Shown here: piece after piece, positions 25,469 through 34,636 of the stretch
How positions within the stretch are numbered: the first letter of the stretch is position 1
How the letters are laid out: the number at the start of each line of letters is the position of its first letter
Assembly: GCF_902833145.1 (NCBI RefSeq)
Contig: NZ_CADFEN010000008.1
Span: 1-64,000 of the forward strand
Source: Burkholderia sp. BCC0506
Lineage (GTDB): Bacteria; Pseudomonadota; Gammaproteobacteria; Burkholderiales; Burkholderiaceae
Direction of reading: 5' to 3'
DNA length: 64,000 nt
The notes under the pieces: generated by a model
The model's database searches: none
Told to the model about the DNA's origin: nothing
What the model saw: the letters and a program-made list of their open reading frames with translations, nothing else
Position numbers and translations under genes: made by a program

Positions 25469-26087
25469 CTCGGTGTTCACGGCGGAGCAACGCGACGCGT
25501 TGCAGGAGATCGCCAACCTTGCAATGGGCCGCGCCGCCGCGCGGCTGGCGTTGCTGCTCGGGCATTTCATCGAGCTGTCGGTGCCGCGCGTGCGCGTCGT
25601 GAAAGCGGCCGACGCGGGCGACGCGCTGCGCGAGATGACGGGCATCCACGACAACGTGACCGCCGTGCGCCAGGGCTTCCGTTCCGACATCAAGGGCGAG
25701 GCGATCGTGCTGTGCCGCACGGCGGGCGTCGCGCGGCTCATGTCGGTCGTCGACCGCACCTTCGGCGACGGCGTGTACGGCGGGATGGCGACGCCGGACG
25801 AGCTCGTGTTCGACGTCGCGAACGTGCTGATGGGCGCCTGCGTCTCGTCGATCCTCGACGAACTCGGCCGCAAGCCCGTGTTCTTCCCGCCGGGGCTGCT
25901 CGGCGCGAACGTGTCGTTCGACGACGTCTTCCAGCCGAACGAGCTCGCGTGGAGCGTCGCGCTGCTGCTCGAGGTGAACTTCGGGCTCGAGGACCACACG
26001 TTTCGCGCGCATTTCGTGATGCTGATGGCCGAGGATTCGATCCGGCTGATGGGCGACGCGCTCGACGCGTTGCTGTCCGCGCTATGA
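25461..26087 (+). CDS. CheC-like phosphatase
   Basis: A 208-aa protein of the CheC/CheX/FliY fold. The first repeat (QRDALQEIANLAMGRAAARLALLLG) and a second helix (DELVFDVANVLMGACVSSILDELG) correspond to the paired helices that hold the E-x2-N active sites. Glu/Asn are present as EIAN in the first and DVAN in the second, so the second has Asp in place of Glu. It should dephosphorylate the upstream CheY-like protein. It overlaps both neighbours by a few bases. Confidence 0.82.
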   Translation: MPDSVFTAEQRDALQEIANLAMGRAAARLALLLGHFIELSVPRVRVVKAADAGDALREMTGIHDNVTAVRQGFRSDIKGEAIVLCRTAGVARLMSVVDRTFGDGVYGGMATPDELVFDVANVLMGACVSSILDELGRKPVFFPPGLLGANVSFDDVFQPNELAWSVALLLEVNFGLEDHTFRAHFVMLMAEDSIRLMGDALDALLSAL

Positions 26088-27022
26088 CGGCCGCCGCCCC
26101 GTCGCTGAGCGACCTCGTGATCGAGCGGGTCGGCTTCGGCCTGTTCGTGCTCGATCGTTCGATGACCGTACTGATGTGGAATCGCTTCATGCAGGACCAC
26201 AGCGGCATCCCCGCCGCCGACGTGATCGGCCGCAACCTGTTCGACCGCTTTCCCGACCTGCCGCGCGCGTGGCTGTCGCGCAAGCTCGAAAGCGTGTTCC
26301 AGCTCGGCAGCTTCGCGTTCAGCTCGTGGGAGCAGCGGCCCTACCTGTTCCGCTTCGAGCACGACCGGCCGATCACGGGCGGCGTCGATTACATGCAGCA
26401 GGACTGCACGTTCATGCCGCTCACGCGCGGTCGCGACGTCGAGGCCGTGTGCGTGACGATCTCGGACGTCACGCATGTGAGCGTGATGCAAAGAGAGCGC
26501 GAGGAAGCGGTCGCGAAGCTGCGCGAACACGCGAATCGCGACGGGCTGACCGGCATCGCGAACCGGCGCTTCTTCGAGGCGCGGCTCGGCGACGAATTCG
26601 CGCGCTGGCAGCGCTACGGCGGCGACCTGTCGGTGCTGCTGTTCGACCTCGACCACTTCAAGACGATCAACGATCGCTTCGGGCATGCGGCGGGTGACGC
26701 CGTGCTGCGCGAGACGGCGCGCCGCGTCGCGTCGATCGTGCGTGCGCAGGATACGTTCGGCCGGTTCGGCGGCGAGGAATTCGCGCTGCTGCTGCCGTGC
26801 ACGAATCTCGAGGAGGCGATGCGGGTGGCCGACAAGGTGCGCGACGCGATCGGCGGCATGCCGGTCGATGCCGAAGGCGTGAGCGTGCCGGTCACGGCGA
26901 GCGTCGGCGCCGCGTGCGCGAAAGCCGGCGCGCCGACCTGCGACGTACTCGTCAACGAGGCCGACGCCGCGCTCTATCGTGCGAAGCGGCTCGGGCGCGA
27001 TCGGTCGGTCGCGTACGCCTGA
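26084..27022 (+). CDS. diguanylate cyclase with N-terminal PAS domain
   Basis: A 312-aa protein. A PAS-type sensor occupies about residues 10-130 (IERVGFGLFVLDRSMTVLMWNRFMQDHSGI), a short coiled link follows, and then a GGDEF domain (about 150-312) with DGLTGIANRRFF, FDLDHFKTIND and an intact GGEEF at residues 229-233. An RxxD inhibitory site (Arg220-Asp223) sits five residues upstream, so product inhibition is expected. It begins in the stop codon of the CheC-like gene (ATGA). It is likely the c-di-GMP output of the three-gene unit. Confidence 0.92.
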   Translation: MTAAAPSLSDLVIERVGFGLFVLDRSMTVLMWNRFMQDHSGIPAADVIGRNLFDRFPDLPRAWLSRKLESVFQLGSFAFSSWEQRPYLFRFEHDRPITGGVDYMQQDCTFMPLTRGRDVEAVCVTISDVTHVSVMQREREEAVAKLREHANRDGLTGIANRRFFEARLGDEFARWQRYGGDLSVLLFDLDHFKTINDRFGHAAGDAVLRETARRVASIVRAQDTFGRFGGEEFALLLPCTNLEEAMRVADKVRDAIGGMPVDAEGVSVPVTASVGAACAKAGAPTCDVLVNEADAALYRAKRLGRDRSVAYA

Positions 27023-27041
27023 CCGAGCGCGCCTGCGCCGC

Positions 27042-27926
27042 TCAGCTTTTCGCGATGTCGACGAGCACGCCGGCGAGCACCGCCGGCTGCGACACGAACG
27101 GCGAGTGGCTGCTGTCGAGCTGGTGCACGCGGGTGGGGTTGCCGGGCGCGAACGCGTCGGCTTCGTCGATGAAGCGCTGCTGCAGCGCGGGCAGGATCAC
27201 GCGGTCCTGCAGGCACTTGATGTAGTGACGGTCGATCGCACCCCAGCGTGCGGCGGTCGTCGGAATCGCGGTCGCGAACGGCGCGGCCGGCACGTCGCAG
27301 CTCATCAGGTTCGCGACCGCGTCGAAGTCGGCCTGCGGCACGTCTTCGTACAGCGCGCGCTTCATCAGTTCGCGATACGCGGCGTCGCCGCTGTGCGGAT
27401 CGACGCGCAGCGCGCCGGCCACGCGCGGGCTCGCGAGCATCAGCGGGGCGAGCAGCTCGCCCTTGTTTTCCGGCGCGCGCACGTAGTCGAGGCCCGGCAC
27501 GCCCGATGCGGGCATGAAGGCCGCGAGATAGACGATCTTCGCGATCTTCTCCGGTGCACGTTCGGCCGCCGCCGTGATCGCGAGGCCGCCCATGCTGTGG
27601 CCGACCAGCACGACCTGGCCGCGGCCGAGCGCGTACGCGTCGTCGACGGCCTGCATCACCTGCGTCGCGTAGTCGTCGAGCGTCGTGTTCGCGACCGGCG
27701 ACGGCTCGGCGCCGAATGCGTCCTTGTCGAGCGGCCGTGCGAGATACGACGCGGGAAAGCGCGCATGGATGCCGTGCGCGGGCAGGTCGCGCGCGATCGA
27801 CAGATAGCCGCGCGCGGCCAGCGCGGCCGCCACGTGGGCGTAGCACCACGCGCCATGCCACGCGCCGTGCACGAGCACGAAGACGGGATGGTCGGACTGC
27901 GGGGTGGCGGTGTCGTTCGTCTCCAT
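27042..27926 (-). CDS. alpha/beta-fold hydrolase (esterase)
   Basis: A 294-aa alpha/beta hydrolase. The oxyanion motif HGAWHGAWCY follows the first strand, the nucleophile Ser is in VVLVGHSMGGLAI, and the His is in the C-terminal LDSSHSPFVSQP, giving a complete Ser-His set with an Asp expected from DEADAF. The pattern resembles the salicylate/methyl-ester esterase and pheophytinase-like group. There is no cleavable signal peptide in the first 20 residues. It is convergent with the diguanylate cyclase gene. Confidence 0.87.
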   Translation of the reverse strand: METNDTATPQSDHPVFVLVHGAWHGAWCYAHVAAALAARGYLSIARDLPAHGIHARFPASYLARPLDKDAFGAEPSPVANTTLDDYATQVMQAVDDAYALGRGQVVLVGHSMGGLAITAAAERAPEKIAKIVYLAAFMPASGVPGLDYVRAPENKGELLAPLMLASPRVAGALRVDPHSGDAAYRELMKRALYEDVPQADFDAVANLMSCDVPAAPFATAIPTTAARWGAIDRHYIKCLQDRVILPALQQRFIDEADAFAPGNPTRVHQLDSSHSPFVSQPAVLAGVLVDIAKS

Positions 27927-28118
27927 GGTGTCCGTGTTTTTTCGAGAAAGGTGTCATCTTAGACGAACCGGCCGGCCTCCAGACGCGCGATCGAAAGGCG
28001 CGTTTCGTGGCCGGCAACGATTCGTCCCTTTGTGTCGCGCAGGCCACATTTCGTTCGGATCCGATTTGAATTTGGGCCGAAGCGCGCTAATTTGTTGCTT
28101 TACCTGCGATTGCGCCCC

Positions 28119-28451
28119 ATGAACGTCGACTATCTCTTCTACCGGAAGCCGAACAAACCGGGCCCCTATTCGCTCGACGACCTGGGCGACATCGCGCCGC
28201 CGATCGGCCCGGGCGACCAGGTGCGCGCAGGCATCGCGCGCGTGTTCGAGCAGATCGACTGGCAGGAATCGCCCGACGTGCCGGGCGCGTGGTTCGGTAC
28301 GGGCGGCGCGGTTTTCCAGTTCACCGCCGAGCCCGACGGCCGCGTGACGAGCTTCATGGGCTCGCGCCTCGAGCGCCGCTCGATGCTGCAGCTCACGCGC
28401 GAAATGGGGCTCATTGCACTCGATCTGCAGCGCGACATCGTCTACGGCTGA
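28119..28451 (+). CDS. conserved protein of unknown function
   Basis: A 110-aa acidic protein (MNVDYLFYRKPNKPGPYSLDDLGDIAPPIG...). The segments WFGTGGAVFQFTAEPDGRVTSFMGSRLERRSMLQLTREMGLIALD suggest a small alpha/beta fold, but I know no named domain. The ATG at 28119 is the first that leaves a plausible leader. It precedes the hopanoid genes on the same strand but is separated by 245 nt with a likely promoter, so it is probably its own unit. Confidence 0.65.
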   Translation: MNVDYLFYRKPNKPGPYSLDDLGDIAPPIGPGDQVRAGIARVFEQIDWQESPDVPGAWFGTGGAVFQFTAEPDGRVTSFMGSRLERRSMLQLTREMGLIALDLQRDIVYG

Positions 28452-28558
28452 CGCGCGGCGCGGCGTCCATCCGCCCGGGCCGGCCGCACCGGCCTCTCGA
28501 CGGCGCGCGACGCCCCGCCAGACGTGGCGCGTGTCCGCCATCGAACTTCAAAGATTGC

Positions 28559-28564
28559 TATACT
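28559..28564 (+). promoter_or_regulatory. candidate -10 of the hopanoid operon
   Basis: TATACT in an AT-rich patch (CAAAGATTGCTATACTTT) about 130 nt before hpnD. No clear -35 hexamer is visible. Confidence 0.3.
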
Positions 28565-28696
28565 TTCGCCCAATTCCGGCTTCCGGCCGGTAATTTGTGC
28601 CTGTCTGCGTCGATCGTTCGCATATCTCGCACGCATCGACGCCCTGACCATCCCAGCCGGGCATGGCTTCTTCAATCGCCCCGCGTGGGTGTCTCC

Positions 28697-29557
28697 GTGG
28701 AGCTCGTCTTGGCCGTTTCCCCTTCCGTCGTGGACGAACAAGAAACCGACGCCGCTGCCGTCACATCGGGCAGTTCCTTCTATCTGGCGATGCGCATCCT
28801 GCCAGCCGTGCAGCGCGATGCGATGTTCCAGGTCTACGCGTTTTGCCGCGCGGTCGACGACATCGCCGACAGCGACCTGCCGCGCGCCGAGCGCAACGCG
28901 GGCCTCGATCGCTGGCGCGCGGACATCGACGCGTGCTTCGCCGGCCGCCCGCCGCGCCACCTGGCCGCGCTCGATCGCGAGATCCGCGCGTTCAATCTGC
29001 AGCGCGACGATTTCCACGCGATGATCGACGGGATGGCGATGGACGCGGCGGAAGACATCTGCGCGCCCGACGAGCCGACGCTCGACCTCTTCTGCGACCG
29101 CGTGGCGAGCGCCGCGGGCCGGCTGTCGGTGAGGATTTTCGGGATGCCGGAAGCCGAAGGGATCACGCTGTCGCACCACCTCGGCCGCGCGCTGCAATTG
29201 ACGAACATCCTGCGCGACATCGACGACGACGCGGCGATCAACCGGTGCTACCTGCCGCGCGAGCTGCTCGCGCGCGAAGGCATCGCGATCACCGATCCGG
29301 CGACGATCGTGCGCGATCCGGCGCTGCCGCGCGTGTGCGCGACGCTCGTCGAGCGCGCGCTCGAGCACTTCCGCCAGGCCGACGCGGTGATGGATACCTG
29401 CCCGCGTGCGCAGGTGAAGGCGCCGCGCATCATGTCGGGCGCGTATCGCTGCATTCTCGACGCCGCGATCGCACGCGGCTTTGCCGCGCCGCGCGCGCCG
29501 CTGCGCAAGCCGAAGGCGCGCATGCTGATGATCGCCGCGCGCTACGCGCTGTTCTGA
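28697..29557 (+). CDS. hpnD: presqualene diphosphate synthase
   Basis: A 286-aa trans-isoprenyl diphosphate synthase of the squalene/phytoene synthase family. SSFYLAMRILPAVQRDAMFQVYAFCRAVDDIADSD is the HpnD signature and carries the first Asp-rich motif; the second is LTNILRDIDDDAAINRCYLP. HpnC, by contrast, would show a different N-terminal block. It joins two farnesyl diphosphates to presqualene diphosphate. The start is not certain: GTG at 28697 gives VELVLAVSPSV, but GTGs at 28685 and 28730 are also possible, and no ribosome site decides. First gene of hpnD-hpnE-shc-hpnG. Confidence 0.9.
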   Translation: MELVLAVSPSVVDEQETDAAAVTSGSSFYLAMRILPAVQRDAMFQVYAFCRAVDDIADSDLPRAERNAGLDRWRADIDACFAGRPPRHLAALDREIRAFNLQRDDFHAMIDGMAMDAAEDICAPDEPTLDLFCDRVASAAGRLSVRIFGMPEAEGITLSHHLGRALQLTNILRDIDDDAAINRCYLPRELLAREGIAITDPATIVRDPALPRVCATLVERALEHFRQADAVMDTCPRAQVKAPRIMSGAYRCILDAAIARGFAAPRAPLRKPKARMLMIAARYALF

Positions 29558-29570
29558 GTCGACCGACGCG

Positions 29571-30824
29571 ATGCCCAGAACCGTCCACGTGATCGGCGCA
29601 GGACTCGCGGGCCTGTCGGCCGCGGTCGAGCTGCAACGCCGCGGGCGGCGCATCGTGCTGCACGACGCGCACGCGCACGCGGGCGGCCGCTGCCGTTCGT
29701 GGTTCGACGGGACGCTGAACACGACGCTCGACAGCGGGCTGCACACGGTGTTCGCGGGACAGCCCGCGACGCAGCGCTACCTGCGCGCGATCGGCGCGGC
29801 CGATCAGCTCGCCGGGCCCGCGCTGGCCGAATTTCCGGTCATGGACATCGCGTCGCAGCAGCGCTGGACGCTGCGCTTCGGCAACGGCCGCTGGCCGTCG
29901 TGGCTGTTCGATGCCGCGTCGCGCGCACCGGGCACGACGCCGCTCGACTACCTCGCGCTTGCCCCGCTCGCGTTCGCCCGCACGGGCCGCTCGCTTGCGC
30001 AGACGATGCGATGCGACGGCGTGCTGTGGGACCGCTGGCTGCGGCCGTTTTTCCTCGGGGTGCTGAATATCGAGCCGCGCCACGCGAGCGCCGAGCTTGC
30101 GCGCGCCGCGCTGTGCGGCACGTTTGCCGCGGGCGGCCCCGGCTGCCGTCCGCTCGTCGCGCGCCGCGGGCTCGGCAGCGCGTTCGTCGAACCGGCGCTG
30201 CGGATGCTGCAGTACGGCGGCGCGCAGATCCGGCTGAATTCGCGGCTCGACGCGTTCGAATTCGGCGCGCACGGCAATGCGGTCGATGCGGTGTCGATCG
30301 GCGGCGAGCGCATCGACCTCGCGCCGGGCGACGCGGTCGTGCTGGCCGTGCCGCCCGAGGTCGCGCAGCCGCTCGTGCCCGAACTCGCCGCGCCCGACAC
30401 GTTCAGCGCGGTCGTGACCGCGTATTTCGCGGCCGAAGCGTCGGCCGGCACTCCGCTGCAGACGACCGTCGTCAACGGCGTCGTCGACGCGGTGCGAACG
30501 GGCGACGGCCCGCTCGCCGCGACGATCCGCGATGCGGGCCGCTGGCTCGACATGCCGCGCGACACGCTCGCGCGGCGCATCTGGGAAGACGTCGCGCGCG
30601 TGACCGGCGCAAACCCGGAAACCACCCCCGCGTGGCAGCTCGTCGTCGAGCCGCGCGCGGGCTTTGCGGCGGTGCCGTCGCAGGAAATGAAACGTCCGGC
30701 CGTGCGTACGCGCTGGACCAATCTTGTACTCGCGGGCGACTGGGTTGCCACCGGCTTGCCCGCCACGATCGAGGGCGCGATCCGTTCCGGCCAGCTGGCC
30801 GCGGACGTGCTCCAGACGCAATAA
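29571..30824 (+). CDS. hpnE: hydroxysqualene dehydroxylase
   Basis: A 417-aa FAD-dependent amine-oxidase/phytoene-desaturase-like protein. The dinucleotide motif is HVIGAGLAGLSAAVELQRRG (residues 4-23), followed by HAGGRCRSW, and the C-terminal FAD-contact segment is LVLAGDWVATGLPATIEGAIRSG. In hopanoid loci this protein reduces hydroxysqualene to squalene, the step after HpnC. It lies 13 nt after hpnD and 12 nt before shc. Confidence 0.92.
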   Translation: MPRTVHVIGAGLAGLSAAVELQRRGRRIVLHDAHAHAGGRCRSWFDGTLNTTLDSGLHTVFAGQPATQRYLRAIGAADQLAGPALAEFPVMDIASQQRWTLRFGNGRWPSWLFDAASRAPGTTPLDYLALAPLAFARTGRSLAQTMRCDGVLWDRWLRPFFLGVLNIEPRHASAELARAALCGTFAAGGPGCRPLVARRGLGSAFVEPALRMLQYGGAQIRLNSRLDAFEFGAHGNAVDAVSIGGERIDLAPGDAVVLAVPPEVAQPLVPELAAPDTFSAVVTAYFAAEASAGTPLQTTVVNGVVDAVRTGDGPLAATIRDAGRWLDMPRDTLARRIWEDVARVTGANPETTPAWQLVVEPRAGFAAVPSQEMKRPAVRTRWTNLVLAGDWVATGLPATIEGAIRSGQLAADVLQTQ

Positions 30825-30836
30825 CGAGAGGGACCG

Positions 30837-32810
30837 ATGAACGATCTCACCGAAATGGCTACCTTGTCCGCCGGCGCCGTGCCGGCCGGCGTCGACGCCG
30901 CCGTCGCGCGGGCGACCGACGCGCTGCTGGCCGCGCAGCAACCGGACGGACACTGGGTCTACGAACTCGAGGCGGATTCGACGATTCCCGCCGAATACGT
31001 GCTGCTCGTCCACTATCTTGGCGAGACGCCGAACCTCGAGCTCGAACAGAAGATCGGCAAGTATCTGCGCCGCATCCAGCAGGCCGACGGCGGCTGGCCG
31101 CTGTTTACCGACGGCGCGCCGAACATCAGCGCGAGCGTGAAGGCGTATTTCGCGCTGAAGGTGATCGGCGACGACGAGAATGCCGAGCACATGCAGCGCG
31201 CGCGCCGCGCGATCCACGCGATGGGCGGCGCCGAGATGTCGAACGTGTTCACGCGCATCCAGCTCGCGCTGTACGGTGCGATTCCGTGGCGCGCGGTGCC
31301 GATGATGCCGGTCGAGATCATGCTGCTGCCGCAATGGTTCCCGTTCCACCTGTCGAAGGTGTCGTACTGGGCGCGCACCGTGATCGTGCCGCTGCTCGTG
31401 CTGAACGCGAAGCGCCCGCTCGCGAAGAACCCGCGCGGCGTGCGCATCGACGAGCTGTTCATCGATCCGCCCGTCAACGCCGGGCTGCTGCCGCGCCAGG
31501 GGCATCAGAGCCCCGGCTGGTTCGCGTTCTTCCGCGTGGTCGACCATGCGCTGCGCGCGGTCGACGGCCTGTTCCCGAGCTATACGCGTGAACGCGCGAT
31601 CCGTCAGGCCGTGTCGTTCGTCGACGAGCGCCTGAACGGCGAGGACGGCCTCGGCGCGATCTATCCGGCGATGGCCAACGCGGTGATGATGTACGACGTG
31701 CTCGGCTACGCGGAAGATCATCCGAATCGGGCACTCGCACGCAAGTCGGTCGAGAAGCTGCTCGTCGTGCACGACGACGAAGCGTATTGCCAGCCCTGCC
31801 TGTCTCCCGTGTGGGATACGTCGCTCGTCGCGCATGCGCTGCTCGAAACCGGCGATGCGCGTGCGCAGGAAGCCGTGTTGCGCGGCCTCGAATGGCTGCG
31901 CCCGCTGCAGATCCTCGACGTGCGCGGCGACTGGATCTCGCGCCGCCCGAACGTGCGGCCCGGCGGCTGGGCGTTCCAGTACGCGAACGCGCACTACCCG
32001 GACGTCGACGATACGGCCGTGGTCGTGATGGCGATGGATCGCGCGCAGAAGCTCACGCAGTCGGACACGTATCGCGATTCGATGGCGCGCGCGCGCGAAT
32101 GGGTCGTCGGCATGCAGAGCAGCGACGGCGGCTGGGGCGCGTTCGAACCGGAAAACACGCAGTACTACCTGAACAACATCCCGTTCTCGGATCACGGCGC
32201 GCTGCTCGATCCGCCGACGGCCGACGTGTCGGGCCGCTGCCTGTCGATGCTGTCTCAGCTCGGCGAAACGCCGCTGAACAGCGAGCCGGCCCGCCGCGCG
32301 CTCGACTACATGCTGAAGGAACAGGAGCCGGACGGCAGCTGGTATGGCCGCTGGGGGATGAACTACGTGTACGGCACGTGGACCGCGCTGTGCTCGCTGA
32401 ACGCGGCCGGCCTGACGCCGGACGACCCGCGCATGAAGCGCGGGGCGCAGTGGCTGCTGTCGATCCAGAACAAGGACGGCGGCTGGGGCGAGGACGGCGA
32501 CAGCTACAAGCTGAACTACCGCGGCTACGAGCAGGCGCCGAGCACGGCATCGCAGACGGCCTGGGCGCTGCTCGGCCTGATGGCGGCCGGCGAAGTGAAC
32601 AACCCGGCCGTCGCGCGCGGCGTCGAGTACCTGGTCGCCCGGCAGAACGAAGAGGGCCTGTGGGACGAGACGCGCTTCACGGCGACGGGCTTCCCGCGCG
32701 TGTTCTACCTGCGCTATCACGGCTATCGCAAGTTCTTCCCGCTGTGGGCGCTGGCGCGCTACCGCAACCTGAAGCGCGCGAATGCGACGCGCGTGACGGT
32801 CGGGATGTAA
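30837..32810 (+). CDS. shc: squalene-hopene cyclase
   Basis: A 657-aa class II triterpene cyclase that folds squalene into hopene and hopanol. The proton-donating DxDD motif is in YPDVDDTAVVVMAMD (about residue 390). Several QW repeats appear, e.g. QQPDGHWVYELEAD near the N terminus, MQSSDGGWGAFEPEN, QEPDGSWYGRWG and QNKDGGWGEDG. Full length for the family, with no signal peptide, as expected for a monotopic membrane enzyme. GAGAGG precedes the ATG. hpnG follows after 3 nt. Confidence 0.96.
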   Translation: MNDLTEMATLSAGAVPAGVDAAVARATDALLAAQQPDGHWVYELEADSTIPAEYVLLVHYLGETPNLELEQKIGKYLRRIQQADGGWPLFTDGAPNISASVKAYFALKVIGDDENAEHMQRARRAIHAMGGAEMSNVFTRIQLALYGAIPWRAVPMMPVEIMLLPQWFPFHLSKVSYWARTVIVPLLVLNAKRPLAKNPRGVRIDELFIDPPVNAGLLPRQGHQSPGWFAFFRVVDHALRAVDGLFPSYTRERAIRQAVSFVDERLNGEDGLGAIYPAMANAVMMYDVLGYAEDHPNRALARKSVEKLLVVHDDEAYCQPCLSPVWDTSLVAHALLETGDARAQEAVLRGLEWLRPLQILDVRGDWISRRPNVRPGGWAFQYANAHYPDVDDTAVVVMAMDRAQKLTQSDTYRDSMARAREWVVGMQSSDGGWGAFEPENTQYYLNNIPFSDHGALLDPPTADVSGRCLSMLSQLGETPLNSEPARRALDYMLKEQEPDGSWYGRWGMNYVYGTWTALCSLNAAGLTPDDPRMKRGAQWLLSIQNKDGGWGEDGDSYKLNYRGYEQAPSTASQTAWALLGLMAAGEVNNPAVARGVEYLVARQNEEGLWDETRFTATGFPRVFYLRYHGYRKFFPLWALARYRNLKRANATRVTVGM

Positions 32811-32813
32811 CGC

Positions 32814-33521
32814 GTGGCGACGACGCAGCACAACGGCGCGTTGCCCGTCATCGCCGTCACGGGGATGGCGTTCGAGGCGCGCATCGCGCGCGGCGACGGC
32901 GTCGAAGCCGTGTTCGCCGCGCGGGCCGACCGGCTCGAGCGCGCACTGACCGAAGCGACCGCGCGCGGGTGCGCGGGCATCGTCAGCTTCGGCACGGCAG
33001 GTGGGCTCGCGCCGGATCTCGTGCCCGGTGCGCTCGTGATCGCGAATGCGATCGACGGGCCGTTCGGCCGCGTGCAGACCGACGTGGGCTGGAGCACGCG
33101 GCTCGTCGCCGCACTGCACGACACGCCGGTGTGGGCGCGCGTCACGCGCGGCACGATCGCGGCCGTCGGCGCGCCGGTCGTCAGCGAACAGGACAAGGCG
33201 TCGCTGCATCGCGCGAAGGGCGCGCTGGCCGTCGACATGGAGTCGCACATCGCGGCGGCTTTCGCCGCCGCGCGCGGCGTGCCGTTCGCGGTGTGCCGCG
33301 CGATCGTCGATCCGGCGTGGCGCACGTTGCCGAGTGCGGCGACGGCGGGCCTGCGCGACGACGGCAGCACGGCGATCCTGCCGATCCTGCGCGAGCTGCT
33401 GAAGCAGCCGTCGCAGCTCGGGCCGCTGCTGCAGGTCGCCGGCGACGCGCGCGCGGCGCGCACGACCCTGATCCAGGCGCGCCACGCGTTCGAGCGGGCG
33501 GGCGCGATGCGGATCGTTTGA
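32814..33521 (+). CDS. hpnG: hopanoid-associated nucleoside phosphorylase
   Basis: A 235-aa protein of the purine nucleosidase/phosphorylase fold, with GTAGGLAPDLVPGALVIA near residues 60-77 and the nucleoside-binding VDMESHIAAAFAAARGVPFAVCRAIVDPA. It starts with GTG three bases after shc. In bacteriohopanepolyol synthesis HpnG removes adenine from adenosylhopane to give ribosylhopane. The enzyme that makes adenosylhopane (HpnH) is not in the window. Confidence 0.87.
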   Translation: MATTQHNGALPVIAVTGMAFEARIARGDGVEAVFAARADRLERALTEATARGCAGIVSFGTAGGLAPDLVPGALVIANAIDGPFGRVQTDVGWSTRLVAALHDTPVWARVTRGTIAAVGAPVVSEQDKASLHRAKGALAVDMESHIAAAFAAARGVPFAVCRAIVDPAWRTLPSAATAGLRDDGSTAILPILRELLKQPSQLGPLLQVAGDARAARTTLIQARHAFERAGAMRIV

Positions 33522-33582
33522 GCGGCACGCGCCGCTGCCCTCTTCCCCGCTTTTCGGTTCGCTGTTTCGTCGTTTCGCGCGG

Positions 33583-33622
33583 ATAAAAAAAGAGCGCTGC
33601 ATCGTGCAGCGCTCTTTGTTTT
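33583..33622. terminator. bidirectional terminator
   Basis: A perfect 13-bp stem (AAAGAGCGCTGCA at 33589-33601 with TGCAGCGCTCTTT at 33605-33617) and a TCG loop, flanked by an A tract on the left and TTTGTTTT on the right. It can end hpnG transcription and the convergent hpnN-mlaA operon. Confidence 0.9.
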
Positions 33623-33643
33623 GGCGCGGCCGCCGTTGCGGCG

Positions 33644-34636
33644 TTACTGCGCGGCCGGGCTGCTCGCGGGCAGCGTCGGCATCGCCGGCGCGATCGGCGC
33701 GCCGTTGGCGGCCGGCGCCGTCGTGGCGGCCGACGATGCGGCAGCAGGCGCACTCGCCGGCATCGCATTGTCCGCACCCGGATCGTCGTACTGGGGCAAT
33801 CCCGGCGCGGCCGGCGCATTGTTCTGCGTGGCGCCCGATGCGCCGCCCGACTCGCCCGGATCCTCGTAGTTCGGCAGCCCCGGCACGGCCGGCGTCGCGG
33901 CCGGCACGGCGCCCGATTCGCCCGGTTCGTTGTAGTTCGGCGCCGCGGCCGATGCCGACTGGCCGTGATACGTGAGCGACTTGCGCTGCTGCAGGTACGC
34001 ATCGCGCACGAACGAATACGGATCGAGCGCGGCCTGCTTCAGCAGGTCGGTCGCGCCGAGCAGGTCCGAGCGCGCGCTGATGAATTGCGCGATGTACATC
34101 GGATTGCGCGCGGCCGGCTCGATGTAGTTCAGCAGGTTGAAGCGCACGTCCACCGCGCGGCCGACGCCGTCGCGGATCGTGCTCGGCCCGAACACCGGCA
34201 GCACGAGATACGGGCCCGACGGCATGCCCCAGCGCGCCATCGTCAGCCCGAAATCCTGGTGATGCTTCGGCAGCCCGGCCGGCGTCGCGATGTCGATCAG
34301 GCCGGCGACGCCGAACAGCGAGTTCATCGCCACGCGCATCAGATCCTGCGTCGCATCGGTGATGCGCAACTGCAGCAGGTTGTTGGCCATGTTGCCGAGA
34401 TCGCCGAGGTTCGAGAAGAAGTTGCTGATCGCGGTGCGCACCGGCGTCGGCGTGATCTTCTGGTAGCCCTTCGCGATCGGCACCGCGATGTTCGAGTCGA
34501 CCGTGTCGTTGAACTTGTACATCGCCCGGTTCATCGGCTCGAGCGGGTCGTTGGGATTGCGGTTCGGCCCCGTCGCGCAGCCGGTCAGCATCGCGCTGGC
34601 GGCGACGGTCGCCGCAATGATTCGCACCTTATTCAT
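33644..34636 (-). CDS. mlaA: MlaA/VacJ-family outer-membrane lipoprotein with repeat tail
   Basis: A 330-aa lipoprotein. The signal peptide ends in the lipobox LTGC (Cys20). The MlaA domain (about residues 28-235) shows [32 protein letters not shown] and [16 protein letters not shown]. Beyond it comes a Pro/Ala-rich tail of about 100 residues with three tandem units of the form PxYxxPGxx ([27 protein letters not shown]), which standard MlaA lacks. MlaA removes lipids from the outer leaflet of the outer membrane. Its start overlaps the hpnN stop, and its ribosome site AAGGA lies within hpnN, so it serves with the hopanoid exporter. Confidence 0.9.
   Translation of the reverse strand: MNKVRIIAATVAASAMLTGCATGPNRNPNDPLEPMNRAMYKFNDTVDSNIAVPIAKGYQKITPTPVRTAISNFFSNLGDLGNMANNLLQLRITDATQDLMRVAMNSLFGVAGLIDIATPAGLPKHHQDFGLTMARWGMPSGPYLVLPVFGPSTIRDGVGRAVDVRFNLLNYIEPAARNPMYIAQFISARSDLLGATDLLKQAALDPYSFVRDAYLQQRKSLTYHGQSASAAAPNYNEPGESGAVPAATPAVPGLPNYEDPGESGGASGATQNNAPAAPGLPQYDDPGADNAMPASAPAAASSAATTAPAANGAPIAPAMPTLPASSPAAQ

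Noticed and set aside
29430-33602. A minus-strand open frame of 1390 codons opposite the hopanoid genes
   Set aside because: It is Arg/His/Ala-rich and antisense to hpnE, shc and hpnG, which have clear family motifs. High GC suppresses stops in that frame.
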